This document shows positions 1-7,331 of a stretch of DNA of 27,792 bases, piece by piece; the stretch's first letter is position 1, and every line of letters begins with the position of its first letter. The notes beneath the pieces were generated by a model, which was not told the origin of the DNA, did no database searches, and saw nothing but the letters and a program-made list of their open reading frames with translations. This DNA is from JAJUFS01 sp964599565 (lineage in GTDB: Bacteria > Pseudomonadota > Gammaproteobacteria > Natronospirales > JAJUFS01), in assembly GCA_964599565.1 (NCBI GenBank), contig CAZRFE010000032.1, positions 1 to 27,792 of the forward strand, given 5' to 3'. The translations under genes and the position numbers were made by a program.

Positions 1-140
1 TCCTTCGGGTAGAAGAACACGACCTTCCACTTGCCGGGATAGGATTCGTGCGTGATGTCGATGAACGCGTCATCGCCGGTCTTGCTCGAGACGGCTGCCT
101 TCATCGCGAATTCGGGAAACTTGTCACCTACAGTCAACAT
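1..140 (-). CDS. ahpC: AhpC-type peroxiredoxin, N-terminal part only (runs off the window)
   Basis: The first 46 codons are visible, starting at the ATG complementary to 138-140. A good ribosome site (GGAGG, 8 nt from the ATG) supports that start. The N-terminus begins MLTVGDKFPEF and continues with HESYPGKWKVVFFYPKD, the typical lead-in to the peroxidatic cysteine of AhpC/Prx1-class peroxiredoxins. That Cys itself lies beyond the left edge. The style (GDxFP, then PGKW-VVFF-PKD) resembles the mycobacterial-type AhpC more than the enterobacterial one, from memory of those families. Expected role: cytoplasmic thiol-dependent reduction of hydrogen peroxide and organic hydroperoxides. The reductant (AhpD, AhpF or thioredoxin) cannot be seen. 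An OxyR-like palindrome lies about 95 bp upstream. Confidence 0.88.
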   Translation of the reverse strand, partial: MLTVGDKFPEFAMKAAVSSKTGDDAFIDITHESYPGKWKVVFFYPK

Positions 141-234
141 GCGCTTGCCTCCGTTTGATAGTGGCTGTTGATTCACGGCCGCTATTGAAACGCAGGACGC
201 TTGATAGTTCCAATTGATTGTTCAAAATTTGACA

Positions 235-256
235 ATAGATAATAGCTATTATCTAT
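235..256. promoter_or_regulatory. Perfect 22-bp palindrome, OxyR-like operator candidate
   Basis: Positions 235-256 are a perfect self-complementary 22-mer. It contains two overlapping ATAG-N7-CTAT units, at 235-249 and 242-256; that spacing is the building block of OxyR sites. The flanking 200-256 segment is clearly AT-rich against a GC-rich background, as expected for a promoter. It sits upstream of the peroxiredoxin gene, a classic OxyR target. The full four-quartet OxyR motif is not present: the quartets one 22-bp period away match poorly. The palindrome also covers the stop codon of the decarboxylase gene (249-251). I could not place a convincing -35/-10 pair for the peroxiredoxin gene. 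Confidence 0.45.
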
Positions 257-1604
257 CTGCCTGGCTCCGGGCTTTGGAAAGCCTTTCATGCAAGGCGGGA
301 AGCCACTCGGCGTGCAGGGGTTTCATGAGACAGCTGCGCAGCACGGACGCCTGTTCATCGCGCCATGCGACGTCCGGCCACCATGGCTCGAGCAGGCTGC
401 GCGGGAAGCGCGCAACGGCAAGATGCAGGTCATGTTCCGCCGCGCGGTGAAAGATCGCGTTGCTTGAACGCGACAGGCTTTCGCTGTCCGCCACTGCATC
501 CGCGAACAGGAGAATGTCGAGCTCGGGCAACATCACCGTGCGCCAGCCGTCCTTCGCCAGCATTTCGCGCCATGACAGCGCCGCGTTCCGTCCCGCGTCG
601 AGTCCGCGCGCGAACTCCCCGCCTTTCTCAAGCGGCAGGAGTTTCTGCGTAGCCCACAGCGCAACAGCGGCGGCGCCTGCGCGCGAGCATTCGAGGCTGA
701 TCTCGCCGAGATGCAGCTCATCGGAACTGAAATACGTGTACGGCGAATCATGGCGGTAATGCCTGCCGATGTTCGGATCCGCAAACAGCACACAACCGCA
801 GCCGTATGGCTGAAGGCCGTGCTTGTGCGGATCGACGACAAGAGAATCGGCGCGCGGAATGGCGTCGAACGCGGCGCGCGCGTTCGCATCGAGATTCGAT
901 GCCAGCGTGAAGTAGCCGCCGTACGCCGCATCGACGTGCACGCGCACGCCGTGCTTTCGCGCAAGCGGAAGAATTTCATGCAGGGGATCGACGGCGCCCG
1001 CGGCTGTCGTGCCGAGCGTGGCGACAACCGTGCTCACACCGCCGCGCTTCAGCCGCGCTTCCAGCACATCGAGATCCATGCGCGCGAAACGGTCGACCGC
1101 AATGCTCTCGAACGGCAGTTTCAGCACCGCACTGATGCGCGCGTGCGTGTAGTGCGCCTGTGCCGACGCGAGAATCACGCCGTCGCGCTCCTGCCCTGCA
1201 ATCCACAGCGCTTCGAGATTTGCGATCGTTCCGCTCGACGCGAGATGACCGAGGTGCTGCGTGAAACCGAACATCGCCGCGATTTCCGCAACGGCTTCCT
1301 TTTCCATCGCGGAACTCGCGCGCCCGCCGTCGAGCGCGTGGTTGTTCGGATTGATGAACATCGCAAGCCAGTAGGCGAGCCGCGCGATGGCGTGCGGCGG
1401 TTTGAGCATCTGCCCCGCGTACAGCGGGTGCTGGTAGGGAAAGTTGTCGTGCAGCCGTTCCGCGACCTGCATGAGCACCGGGTGCAATGCTTCGGCATCG
1501 ATGCCACTGTCGAACGCGGGCAGCGCCGCGAAACCTGCTTCAAGCTTCGCGATTGCCTGTTCGAATGCCTTCAGGCTCGCCTGTTTCACGCCCTCACCCG
1601 TCAT
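249..1604 (-). CDS. PLP-dependent (group II) amino-acid-type decarboxylase
   Basis: 451 aa, cytoplasmic (no signal or membrane segment). It belongs to the fold-type I PLP decarboxylases that include aromatic amino acid, tyrosine, glutamate and aspartate decarboxylases. Visible landmarks: NPNNHALDGG at 85-94; SSGTIANLEA at 123-132; His151, the usual PLP-ring-stacking His; Asp225 in HVDAAYGG, which pairs with the pyridine nitrogen; and Lys261 in VDPHKHG, the Schiff-base lysine. All key residues are present, so it should be active. The substrate cannot be read from sequence; it could be an aromatic or acidic amino acid. The start at 1604 is chosen because its ATG overlaps the dctM stop as ATGA, and because homology begins there; an open frame continues far upstream without matching anything. 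It is the last gene of the TRAP operon, which suggests it acts on the imported compound. Confidence 0.9.
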   Translation of the reverse strand: MTGEGVKQASLKAFEQAIAKLEAGFAALPAFDSGIDAEALHPVLMQVAERLHDNFPYQHPLYAGQMLKPPHAIARLAYWLAMFINPNNHALDGGRASSAMEKEAVAEIAAMFGFTQHLGHLASSGTIANLEALWIAGQERDGVILASAQAHYTHARISAVLKLPFESIAVDRFARMDLDVLEARLKRGGVSTVVATLGTTAAGAVDPLHEILPLARKHGVRVHVDAAYGGYFTLASNLDANARAAFDAIPRADSLVVDPHKHGLQPYGCGCVLFADPNIGRHYRHDSPYTYFSSDELHLGEISLECSRAGAAAVALWATQKLLPLEKGGEFARGLDAGRNAALSWREMLAKDGWRTVMLPELDILLFADAVADSESLSRSSNAIFHRAAEHDLHLAVARFPRSLLEPWWPDVAWRDEQASVLRSCLMKPLHAEWLPALHERLSKARSQADR

Positions 1605-2878
1605 AGCAATCCAAGCGACAGAACCGGCACGTAGGTGATGATCAGCACCGACAGCAGCAGGATCGCAAGGTACGGCAGCGTCGAGAGATAGATTTCGGTG
1701 ATCGGCCGCTCGAAGCGATAGCTCGCGATGAACAGGTTGAGCCCGACGGGCGGCGTCGAGTAACCGAGCTGCATGTTCGCAAGGAAGATGATGCCAAGGT
1801 GCACGGGATGAATGCCGTACTGCGCGGCGATCGGCAATATCAGCGGCACGACGAGCACGAGCGCGGAGAAGATGTCGAGGATCGCGCCGAGCACGAGCAG
1901 GAACACGTTCAGCAGCAGCAGGAAACCGAGCGGGCTTTCCACCGCGCCGCGTATCAGCGCGAACAGTTTCTGCGGGACGCCCGCGTCGATGAGATAGTTC
2001 GTGGAAGCAAGCGACACGCCGAGAATCACGAGCACGCCGCCCACGAGCACCATCGACTGCGAGATGATGGCCGGCAACCGCCGCCAGGAAATCTCGCGAA
2101 GGATGAACACCTCGACGATCAGCACGTAGATCGCGGTGATCGCCGCGGCTTCCGAGACCGCGAAGAATCCGCCGTAGATGCCGCCGAGCACCACGACGGG
2201 CAACGGCATCTCCCACGCCGTCTCGCGCAACGATTCCTTCGCGGTGCGCCAGCTGAACCGTTCAAGCGGCATGCGGTTCGCGCGATTCACCCACAGTGCG
2301 TACATGGACAGCATCACGACCATCAGCAGGCCCGGCAGGATTCCGGCGATGAACAGGTCGTCGATCGATACGCTCGCGCCTTCGCTCATCTGCTGCGCGA
2401 CGATGCCATAGAGAATGAGCGGGAGCGATGGTGCGAAGAGGATGCCGAGGCTGCCCGAGGTGGTGATGAGACCAAGATTGAACCGCTGCGGGTAACCTGC
2501 CTGGTTCAGCGCGGGGTAAAGCAGCGCGCCGAGCGCGATGATGGTCACGCCCGATGCACCCGTGAAGGCGGTGAAGAACGCGCACGCGGCAAGCGCGACG
2601 ATCGCAAGTCCGCCCGGCATCCAGCCGAGGAACGCGCGCGTGAAACGCACCAGCCGTCCCGGCGCACCGGATTCGCTCAGCACGTAGCCTGCGAACGTGA
2701 ACAGCGGGATCGCGAGCAGGATCGGCATCTCCGCGATGCGATAGATCTCGATGCCCATCACGGACAGATCGATGCCGTCCTGGTGGAAGTTCCACATCGC
2801 GCTGCCGGCGATGACCGCGAACAGCGGCATGCCGAGCAGAGCGAGCACGAGCAGCGCACCGCCGACGAGAATCTTCAT
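1601..2878 (-). CDS. dctM: TRAP transporter large permease (DctM-like)
   Basis: 425 aa, about the usual size for DctM, and very hydrophobic, with roughly a dozen membrane segments. Family marks include GMPLFAVIAG near the N-terminus, AFTGASGVTIIALG in the first half and GYSTPPVGLNLFIASY near the C-terminus. It forms the ion-coupled (normally Na+) translocation channel in the inner membrane, fed by DctP and assembled with DctQ. The chosen ATG (2876-2878) overlaps the dctQ stop as ATGA and has GGAGG 7 nt upstream. The 32 extra codons of open frame before it lie inside dctQ and are not membrane-like. Its own stop overlaps the decarboxylase ATG in the same way, so three consecutive genes are translationally coupled. 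Confidence 0.95.
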   Translation of the reverse strand: MKILVGGALLVLALLGMPLFAVIAGSAMWNFHQDGIDLSVMGIEIYRIAEMPILLAIPLFTFAGYVLSESGAPGRLVRFTRAFLGWMPGGLAIVALAACAFFTAFTGASGVTIIALGALLYPALNQAGYPQRFNLGLITTSGSLGILFAPSLPLILYGIVAQQMSEGASVSIDDLFIAGILPGLLMVVMLSMYALWVNRANRMPLERFSWRTAKESLRETAWEMPLPVVVLGGIYGGFFAVSEAAAITAIYVLIVEVFILREISWRRLPAIISQSMVLVGGVLVILGVSLASTNYLIDAGVPQKLFALIRGAVESPLGFLLLLNVFLLVLGAILDIFSALVLVVPLILPIAAQYGIHPVHLGIIFLANMQLGYSTPPVGLNLFIASYRFERPITEIYLSTLPYLAILLLSVLIITYVPVLSLGLL

Positions 2879-3363
2879 TCGGCGGCCTCCACGCGCTTCG
2901 GGAACGCGACGGCGAACAGGAACCGCCACGTCATCAGCGTAAAACCAAGCGGCAGGATGCTCTGCCATATCCACACCGGCAGGCCGGCGACAACGACATC
3001 GCTGTAGGCATATTCATCACGCACGAAGCGGAACGTGTGCCACGCAAGCAGTGCGCACACCATCGTTGTCGCCAGCGCGACGACGCGCTTCAGCCACGGC
3101 AGCACCGCGGGCGGTGCGAAACGCGACAGCACGTCGATGTTGATGTGACGGTCCTCGCGCGTCGCGACGACCGCGCCGAGCATGCCGACCCACAGCACGA
3201 GAATGCGCAACAGCGGATCGATCCACGCAAGCCCCGTGCCGAAGAAATTGCGCATCACGATCTGCGCACCCGCGAGCAGCAGCATGGCGAGAAACACGCC
3301 GACGAGCAGCGCGTCCTCACACCCACGGCTGAAGCGGCCGATGGCCGCGAAGAACACGTGCAT
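2875..3363 (-). CDS. dctQ: TRAP transporter small permease (DctQ-like)
   Basis: 162 aa with four predicted membrane helices. It carries the DctQ signature: an RNFFGTGLAWIDPLLR stretch after the first helix, then VGMLGAVVATREDRHINID. It is the small membrane subunit that scaffolds DctM in tripartite ATP-independent periplasmic transporters. The start at the ATG complementary to 3361-3363 is supported by AAGG about 9 nt upstream. It leaves only one base between the dctP stop and dctQ. A longer frame starting 11 codons earlier would overlap dctP and adds a charged leader with no family support. The stop overlaps the dctM start (ATGA). Confidence 0.93.
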   Translation of the reverse strand: MHVFFAAIGRFSRGCEDALLVGVFLAMLLLAGAQIVMRNFFGTGLAWIDPLLRILVLWVGMLGAVVATREDRHINIDVLSRFAPPAVLPWLKRVVALATTMVCALLAWHTFRFVRDEYAYSDVVVAGLPVWIWQSILPLGFTLMTWRFLFAVAFPKRVEAAE

Positions 3364-3364
3364 G

Positions 3365-4366
3365 TTATTGCGCCTTTTCCGCGCGGTATTTCGCAAGCAG
3401 CGCGTAGGCGCGCTCGGTCAGCGCCGGCGAGAAGCGTCCTTCCGCAGCCATCTCGCGGCTGACCTTCTCCGCGGTGCCGCGCCAGGCGCGCACCACATCC
3501 GGCGGCGCCGTCACGAACTCCACGCCCTGCGCCTTGAGCGCGGCGTGCGCGTTCTCGTCATCGGCGCGGTTCTGTGCATTCAGCCGGCGGAAGGTCGCTT
3601 CCATCACCTCGCGTGCGATCGCCTGGTCCTGCGGCGAAAGCTTTCCGAACGCCTTTGCGTCGATGGCGAACACGCCGATGAGATACGCAAGCGGCTCGTC
3701 CGTCATGTAACGCACGCGCGTGTGCCACTGGAATGCGATGGCGCCGAGCGGCGATGATGCGACGACGCTGATGAGGCCGGTCTGCAGGCCCGTGAGAACA
3801 TCGGTGATCGGCATGCGCACCGGCGACACACCAAGTGCGGTCATCGCGCGGTATGCAATCTGGTCGTTCTCCGGCACCCACGCCTTCTCGTCGCGAAGGT
3901 CATCGACGCTCCGGATCGGTGTCGTCGACATGATCTTCGCGAATCCGCCTTCGGCGATGCCGAAGTTCACGAAGCCCGCGTCTTCCAGGCCCTTGCTGAA
4001 GACGGGATCAAGTTCGCGGCGCAGGTAGTCCACCTCATCGAGATTGCGGAACAGGAACGGCAGGCCGAGGATCTGGATATCGGGATACACCGCCGCGATG
4101 CCACCGCCGGTGAACGCCGCGCCATGCAGCTGACCGATGCGCATCTTGCGCAACACGCTCTGATCGTTGCCCATCACGCCGCCGGGATAGAACTTGAACG
4201 CAACGCGTCCCTCGGTGCGCTTGCCGATTTCCTCGCCTGCTGCGCGCATTTCGTTCATCCACGATGAGCCGTCCGGCGCGAGCGTGGCGATCTTGAAGGT
4301 CTGCGCGCCCTGCGCGGGAGACGCAAGGCACAGCAGGATGGCGAAAAGAATTCCGGTATTTCGCAT
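3365..4366 (-). CDS. dctP: TRAP transporter periplasmic substrate-binding protein (DctP family, TPAT type)
   Basis: 333 aa with a Sec signal peptide (about residues 1-20, cleavage after PAQG), so the mature protein is periplasmic. The fold is evident from FKIATLAPDGSSWM (24-37), FYPGGVMGND (59-68) and the central segment 150-200 that forms the ligand cleft. Canonical DctP proteins have a conserved Arg in a K-x-RVP motif that clamps the substrate carboxylate. Here the equivalent is KAWVPEN, with Trp163 in the Arg position, so the ligand is probably held differently or is not a simple carboxylate. A start with GGAG 7 nt upstream is at 4366. It lies 32 bp after the TatT-like gene and 1 bp before dctQ. 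Assignment to the TPAT subgroup rests on the neighbouring TatT-like gene. Confidence 0.93.
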   Translation of the reverse strand: MRNTGILFAILLCLASPAQGAQTFKIATLAPDGSSWMNEMRAAGEEIGKRTEGRVAFKFYPGGVMGNDQSVLRKMRIGQLHGAAFTGGGIAAVYPDIQILGLPFLFRNLDEVDYLRRELDPVFSKGLEDAGFVNFGIAEGGFAKIMSTTPIRSVDDLRDEKAWVPENDQIAYRAMTALGVSPVRMPITDVLTGLQTGLISVVASSPLGAIAFQWHTRVRYMTDEPLAYLIGVFAIDAKAFGKLSPQDQAIAREVMEATFRRLNAQNRADDENAHAALKAQGVEFVTAPPDVVRAWRGTAEKVSREMAAEGRFSPALTERAYALLAKYRAEKAQ

Positions 4367-4398
4367 GAAACGGCTCCGTGGAATCGGGCGGGTGGATG

Positions 4399-5256
4399 TC
4401 AGAAATAGTCGTCGGCGGAAGCAAGCAGTTCGCGCGCGCGCTGTTGCGCGATCACGTTCAGCAGTATCAGGCTGCGCACGCGCACATCGGCATCGATCAC
4501 TTCGTGCAGCACCGTGTCATGCAGTTCGCGATCGAACACGAGGCGTGCGTAGTTTTCGGCAAGTGCGACCTTTGCGCCGAGGTTGTGTCCGTTCGACAAC
4601 GCGATCGCGCGCTCGAAATGTTCGCGCGCCGCTTCCGGCTTGCCACCAAGCGCAGGCGGGCGCAGCGTCTTCAGGATGCCGAGATAGACGTGCGCGCTGC
4701 CGCCATCGTACGTCTCATCCATGCGCAGGATGCTCTCGAGAACCAGTTCTGCGCGCGGCAGATCGGCGATGGCATTCCAGTCGGAAGAATGCGCGCGTAT
4801 CCACACGAGCCAGGATTGTGCGAGCGCCATCAGGTACGGCACGTCGTCCTCGTCGTCCAGTCCGGCAAGCACGCTTTCCAGCTCCGCGAACGGCAGTTCG
4901 CGAATCCTGCACAGGCTTTCCTCGTACTCGCATGCCGCCCGTCTTCCATAAAGAAACGCGCGGCTCGACAAACGCTGCGCGCGCGTCGCATCTTCAATGA
5001 AGACGCCGGTGTATGCCGCATACAGCGCCGCTCCCTGGCGAAGCAGTTCGTCGTCGTCGAGATCCTCGCCGATGAGACTGTCGACCATCAGCAGGTAGGC
5101 GGGCGCTGCGGCTTCCACCGTTGCGGGATCGTCGTGGTTGAGGATCGCCTGTGAAAGATCGTCGGCGGCGCCGGACACGAGGCTTGCGCAGCCGGTATCG
5201 AGGAGCGTGGACAGCGCGATGATGACGAACAGCAGTTTTCGCATGGCGTGATTCAT
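4399..5256 (-). CDS. tatT: TatT-like lipoprotein of a TPR-associated TRAP transporter
   Basis: 285 aa from the ATG at 5256, or 281 aa from a second ATG at 5244; neither has a strong ribosome site. The N-terminus MRKLLFVIIALSTLLDTGCASL is a hydrophobic leader ending in Cys23. The lipobox is imperfect (Asp at -3), but a lipoprotein is likely because family members are lipoproteins. The body is all-helical with degenerate TPR-like pairs (for example around 145-160 and 190-255). The closest described relative I know is Treponema pallidum Tp0956, the T component of TPAT transporters, which associates with the DctP-type receptor. The position directly before dctP fits that role: a helper that presents or channels ligand, possibly a hydrophobic one, to DctP at the membrane face. 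The family call comes from context plus recognisable sequence style. Confidence 0.8.
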   Translation of the reverse strand: MNHAMRKLLFVIIALSTLLDTGCASLVSGAADDLSQAILNHDDPATVEAAAPAYLLMVDSLIGEDLDDDELLRQGAALYAAYTGVFIEDATRAQRLSSRAFLYGRRAACEYEESLCRIRELPFAELESVLAGLDDEDDVPYLMALAQSWLVWIRAHSSDWNAIADLPRAELVLESILRMDETYDGGSAHVYLGILKTLRPPALGGKPEAAREHFERAIALSNGHNLGAKVALAENYARLVFDRELHDTVLHEVIDADVRVRSLILLNVIAQQRARELLASADDYF

Positions 5257-5302
5257 GGGTGGCAGGTCGGCATTGTCATGAAAGGATGAAACGGTTCCGC
5301 GT

Positions 5303-7192
5303 TCACGGCGCCTTGGCGCTTGCTGCTGCTTCGCGCTGCTCGAGCAGGCGCAGTTGCTGCAGATGGTTTCGCAGCACGGCCTGGCGCGAAGCTTCGCGCG
5401 TGCTGTTAAGCAGCGTCTGGTACTGGCGCCGCGCGTCCGCGTAGAAACCTGCGGCGGTCAGTTGCTCGGCGGCCTGGAAGCGCGCCGTCTGCGCCCAGGG
5501 ATCCGCGGCGTGCGGATCAAGCAGCAACGCGGAATGAAGGTACGCGCGCGCCGCTTCCGCGTGCTGCTTTCGCGCCGTCAGCGAATCTGCGCGCCAGTAC
5601 CACAGCTCGCGCGCACGTTGCGGATCGGTTTCCCGTTCCTGCAGGCGCGCAAGAAAATCCAGCGCGGCTTCATGCCGGCCAAGCGTCTGCAGGTCGAACA
5701 CCACCTGCAGCGCCTTGTCGTGATCGAAGTTCTCGACGGTGTCGAACAATTGCGCAAGTGCAGCGATACCGTCGTCGATGCGTCCGCCGAGCAGCAGCAC
5801 GCGCGCACGGCGCAGGTGCCAGTCTGCGGGGTCCGTGCCGTCCGGCGGTTCATCGAGTCCGACAAGCAGCTGTGAAGCAGTCGGAATGTCCGGCACGGCA
5901 AGCACGTGATCGAGCAACAGGTAACGCACGGCCGGCGGAATGTCGCGCGCGGAGCCGAACCGGTCCGATTCGAGATACAGCGCACGCATCAGCCGTCCGC
6001 CGTGCGGAATCTTGTCGATCAGCGCGGCGAGCTGCCAGTGCGCGACATTGGCCTGCTGCGGTTCAAGCGCCTTGAGCGCAACGACAGCGAACAGTGCGCG
6101 CGCGGCGATCGGCTGTTCGTCATAGCGATTCGACGCCGCGACAAACCAGGATTCGTCATCGCCGACGATGAGTTGCAGCTGGTTGCCGAGCTGCTGGCCG
6201 TGCTCTACATACGCATCCCACAGCGCGTCGGCATTCGCCGGAACGATGGGCGCGGCGTCAGGCGCGGCATCGATGACCAGTCCGCGCTCCAGTGCAGCGA
6301 TGCGCGCTTCGCGACTGTTCAACATGTCCGCGGCTTCCGCGGCAATGGCCCACGCTTCGCGGCGGAAGGCCGGCGCAACATCCTTGCTGACGCCGAGCTT
6401 GACGGCGTGATCCACGACTTTCGCCGGCGTGATGGCTCCCGACCACAGTCCCGCGATCAACTGCAGGACTTCGGCGTCCGCGCCTTCGAGTCCGCGCGTC
6501 AGCGCCGCCGCTTCTTCCGGCGCCATCACGCGCAGCGCGAGGCGCGCACGCTCGATCTGCCAGTCGCGGGAATTGTCCGTGTAATCCTGCTGGAAACGCT
6601 GGATCGCCGTGCGCGCAACGTCGAGTTCGTCCGCAGTTTCGGCAGCGCGAATGAACAGGCGCCGCCACAATTGCAGTTCCTCATCCGACTTCGGTTCGCC
6701 CGACCAGATCAATGCGCGCAGTTCGTCCTGCGCGGCAACGCCGTCGCCGAGTGCAAGCAAGGCACGCACGCGCGCCGTCGCCGCCCAGCGCCGGTCCGCG
6801 AGTTCAAGTTCCGTGGGCAGCGTTTCAAGATGGTCTGCGATTTCCTGCCATCGTTCACCCCGATGCAGTATCGCGATGCGCGCATGTTCGTGGCGGCGCC
6901 AGCCCTCGGGATCGGCGCGGTAATCGGGCTGCGTGTCGCCCAGCACCTGCAGCGCAAGATCGACGGCGTTCGCCAGGGCGAGTTGCGCGCTCTCCGCGAG
7001 CGCCGCCTCGCTGCGCGAGCCGGGATTTCCCGCCGGTGCATCCACTGGCGCCACACTCCCTGTCGCTGCATCTTCTTCCGCGACGACGACGGCCCCGTCC
7101 TGCGCGGACACCGCCGTTTCGGCCGTTGGCAACGGTGCGGCGACAGCGGGCGTGAGCACGCCGAGAGCGACGATGGGCAGGATGAGACTCAT
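5303..7192 (-). CDS. Secreted alpha-solenoid (TPR/HEAT-like) protein of unknown function
   Basis: 629 aa. An N-terminal hydrophobic stretch (about 2-19, MSLILPIVALGVLTPAVAA) looks like a signal peptide with an AxA-type cleavage site, so it is probably periplasmic. A low-complexity Ala/Val/Glu/Pro linker follows (about 20-60). The remainder is helix-rich with regularly spaced Ala-, Leu- and Trp-containing pairs typical of TPR or related solenoids; clear TPR-like units lie at about 540-625. I do not recognise a named family. The leader lacks the usual basic n-region. An in-frame upstream stretch (ARNRSR) would supply it, but no ATG, GTG or TTG is visible there, so the true start is uncertain. 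The stop is 46 bp before the TatT-like gene with no terminator between, so it probably heads the TRAP operon. It may be a second helical scaffold for the transporter, but this is inference. Confidence 0.8.
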   Translation of the reverse strand: MSLILPIVALGVLTPAVAAPLPTAETAVSAQDGAVVVAEEDAATGSVAPVDAPAGNPGSRSEAALAESAQLALANAVDLALQVLGDTQPDYRADPEGWRRHEHARIAILHRGERWQEIADHLETLPTELELADRRWAATARVRALLALGDGVAAQDELRALIWSGEPKSDEELQLWRRLFIRAAETADELDVARTAIQRFQQDYTDNSRDWQIERARLALRVMAPEEAAALTRGLEGADAEVLQLIAGLWSGAITPAKVVDHAVKLGVSKDVAPAFRREAWAIAAEAADMLNSREARIAALERGLVIDAAPDAAPIVPANADALWDAYVEHGQQLGNQLQLIVGDDESWFVAASNRYDEQPIAARALFAVVALKALEPQQANVAHWQLAALIDKIPHGGRLMRALYLESDRFGSARDIPPAVRYLLLDHVLAVPDIPTASQLLVGLDEPPDGTDPADWHLRRARVLLLGGRIDDGIAALAQLFDTVENFDHDKALQVVFDLQTLGRHEAALDFLARLQERETDPQRARELWYWRADSLTARKQHAEAARAYLHSALLLDPHAADPWAQTARFQAAEQLTAAGFYADARRQYQTLLNSTREASRQAVLRNHLQQLRLLEQREAAASAKAP

Positions 7193-7210
7193 GCGCGAAC
7201 GGTTTCTCGC

Positions 7211-7248
7211 TGAAACGAAAATGGCGGGTGCCGGAAGCAGCCCGCCAT
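7211..7248 (-). terminator. Terminator-like hairpin between rplS and the TRAP operon
   Basis: On the minus strand, a perfect 8-bp stem (7241-7248 pairs with 7221-7228) encloses a 12-nt loop. The loop has a small inner TGC/GCA pairing. The stem is followed by the T-rich run ATTTTCGTTTC. This has the form of an intrinsic terminator for the rplS-side operon. It ends only about 20 nt before the start codon of the secreted solenoid gene. That leaves no room for a promoter between them. Confidence 0.6.
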
Positions 7249-7302
7249 ATCGTAATCAATGCGATCGCCTCGGACGAGCAGGCGACCAGGGAATCGGGGA
7301 CG

Positions 7303-7325
7303 GCGTGAAAGCGCGGCTTTCACGC
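7303..7325 (-). other. Perfect inverted repeat just after rplS
   Basis: A 10-bp perfect inverted repeat (7303-7312 with 7316-7325) with a 3-nt centre lies 6 bp beyond the rplS stop codon. The tail on the minus strand is C-rich (CGTCCCC), not a T-run. It therefore looks more like a 3'-end stabilising hairpin, or the first of two hairpins, than a complete intrinsic terminator. Confidence 0.5.
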
Positions 7326-7331
7326 GGAGCG

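Noticed and set aside
1605..2216. N-terminal extension of the decarboxylase to a 655-codon frame
   Set aside because: The extra part lies within dctM in another frame and is Arg-rich without homology. The ATGA junction at 1604 is a much better start.
1799..3007. 402-codon plus-strand frame over dctM
   Set aside because: It is His/Asp/Arg/Gln-rich with no hydrophobic core, which is what the complement of a membrane protein gene produces.
5906..7213. 435-codon plus-strand frame over the secreted solenoid gene
   Set aside because: The composition is Arg-rich and irregular, while the minus frame has a signal peptide and helical repeats. The minus frame is the real gene.
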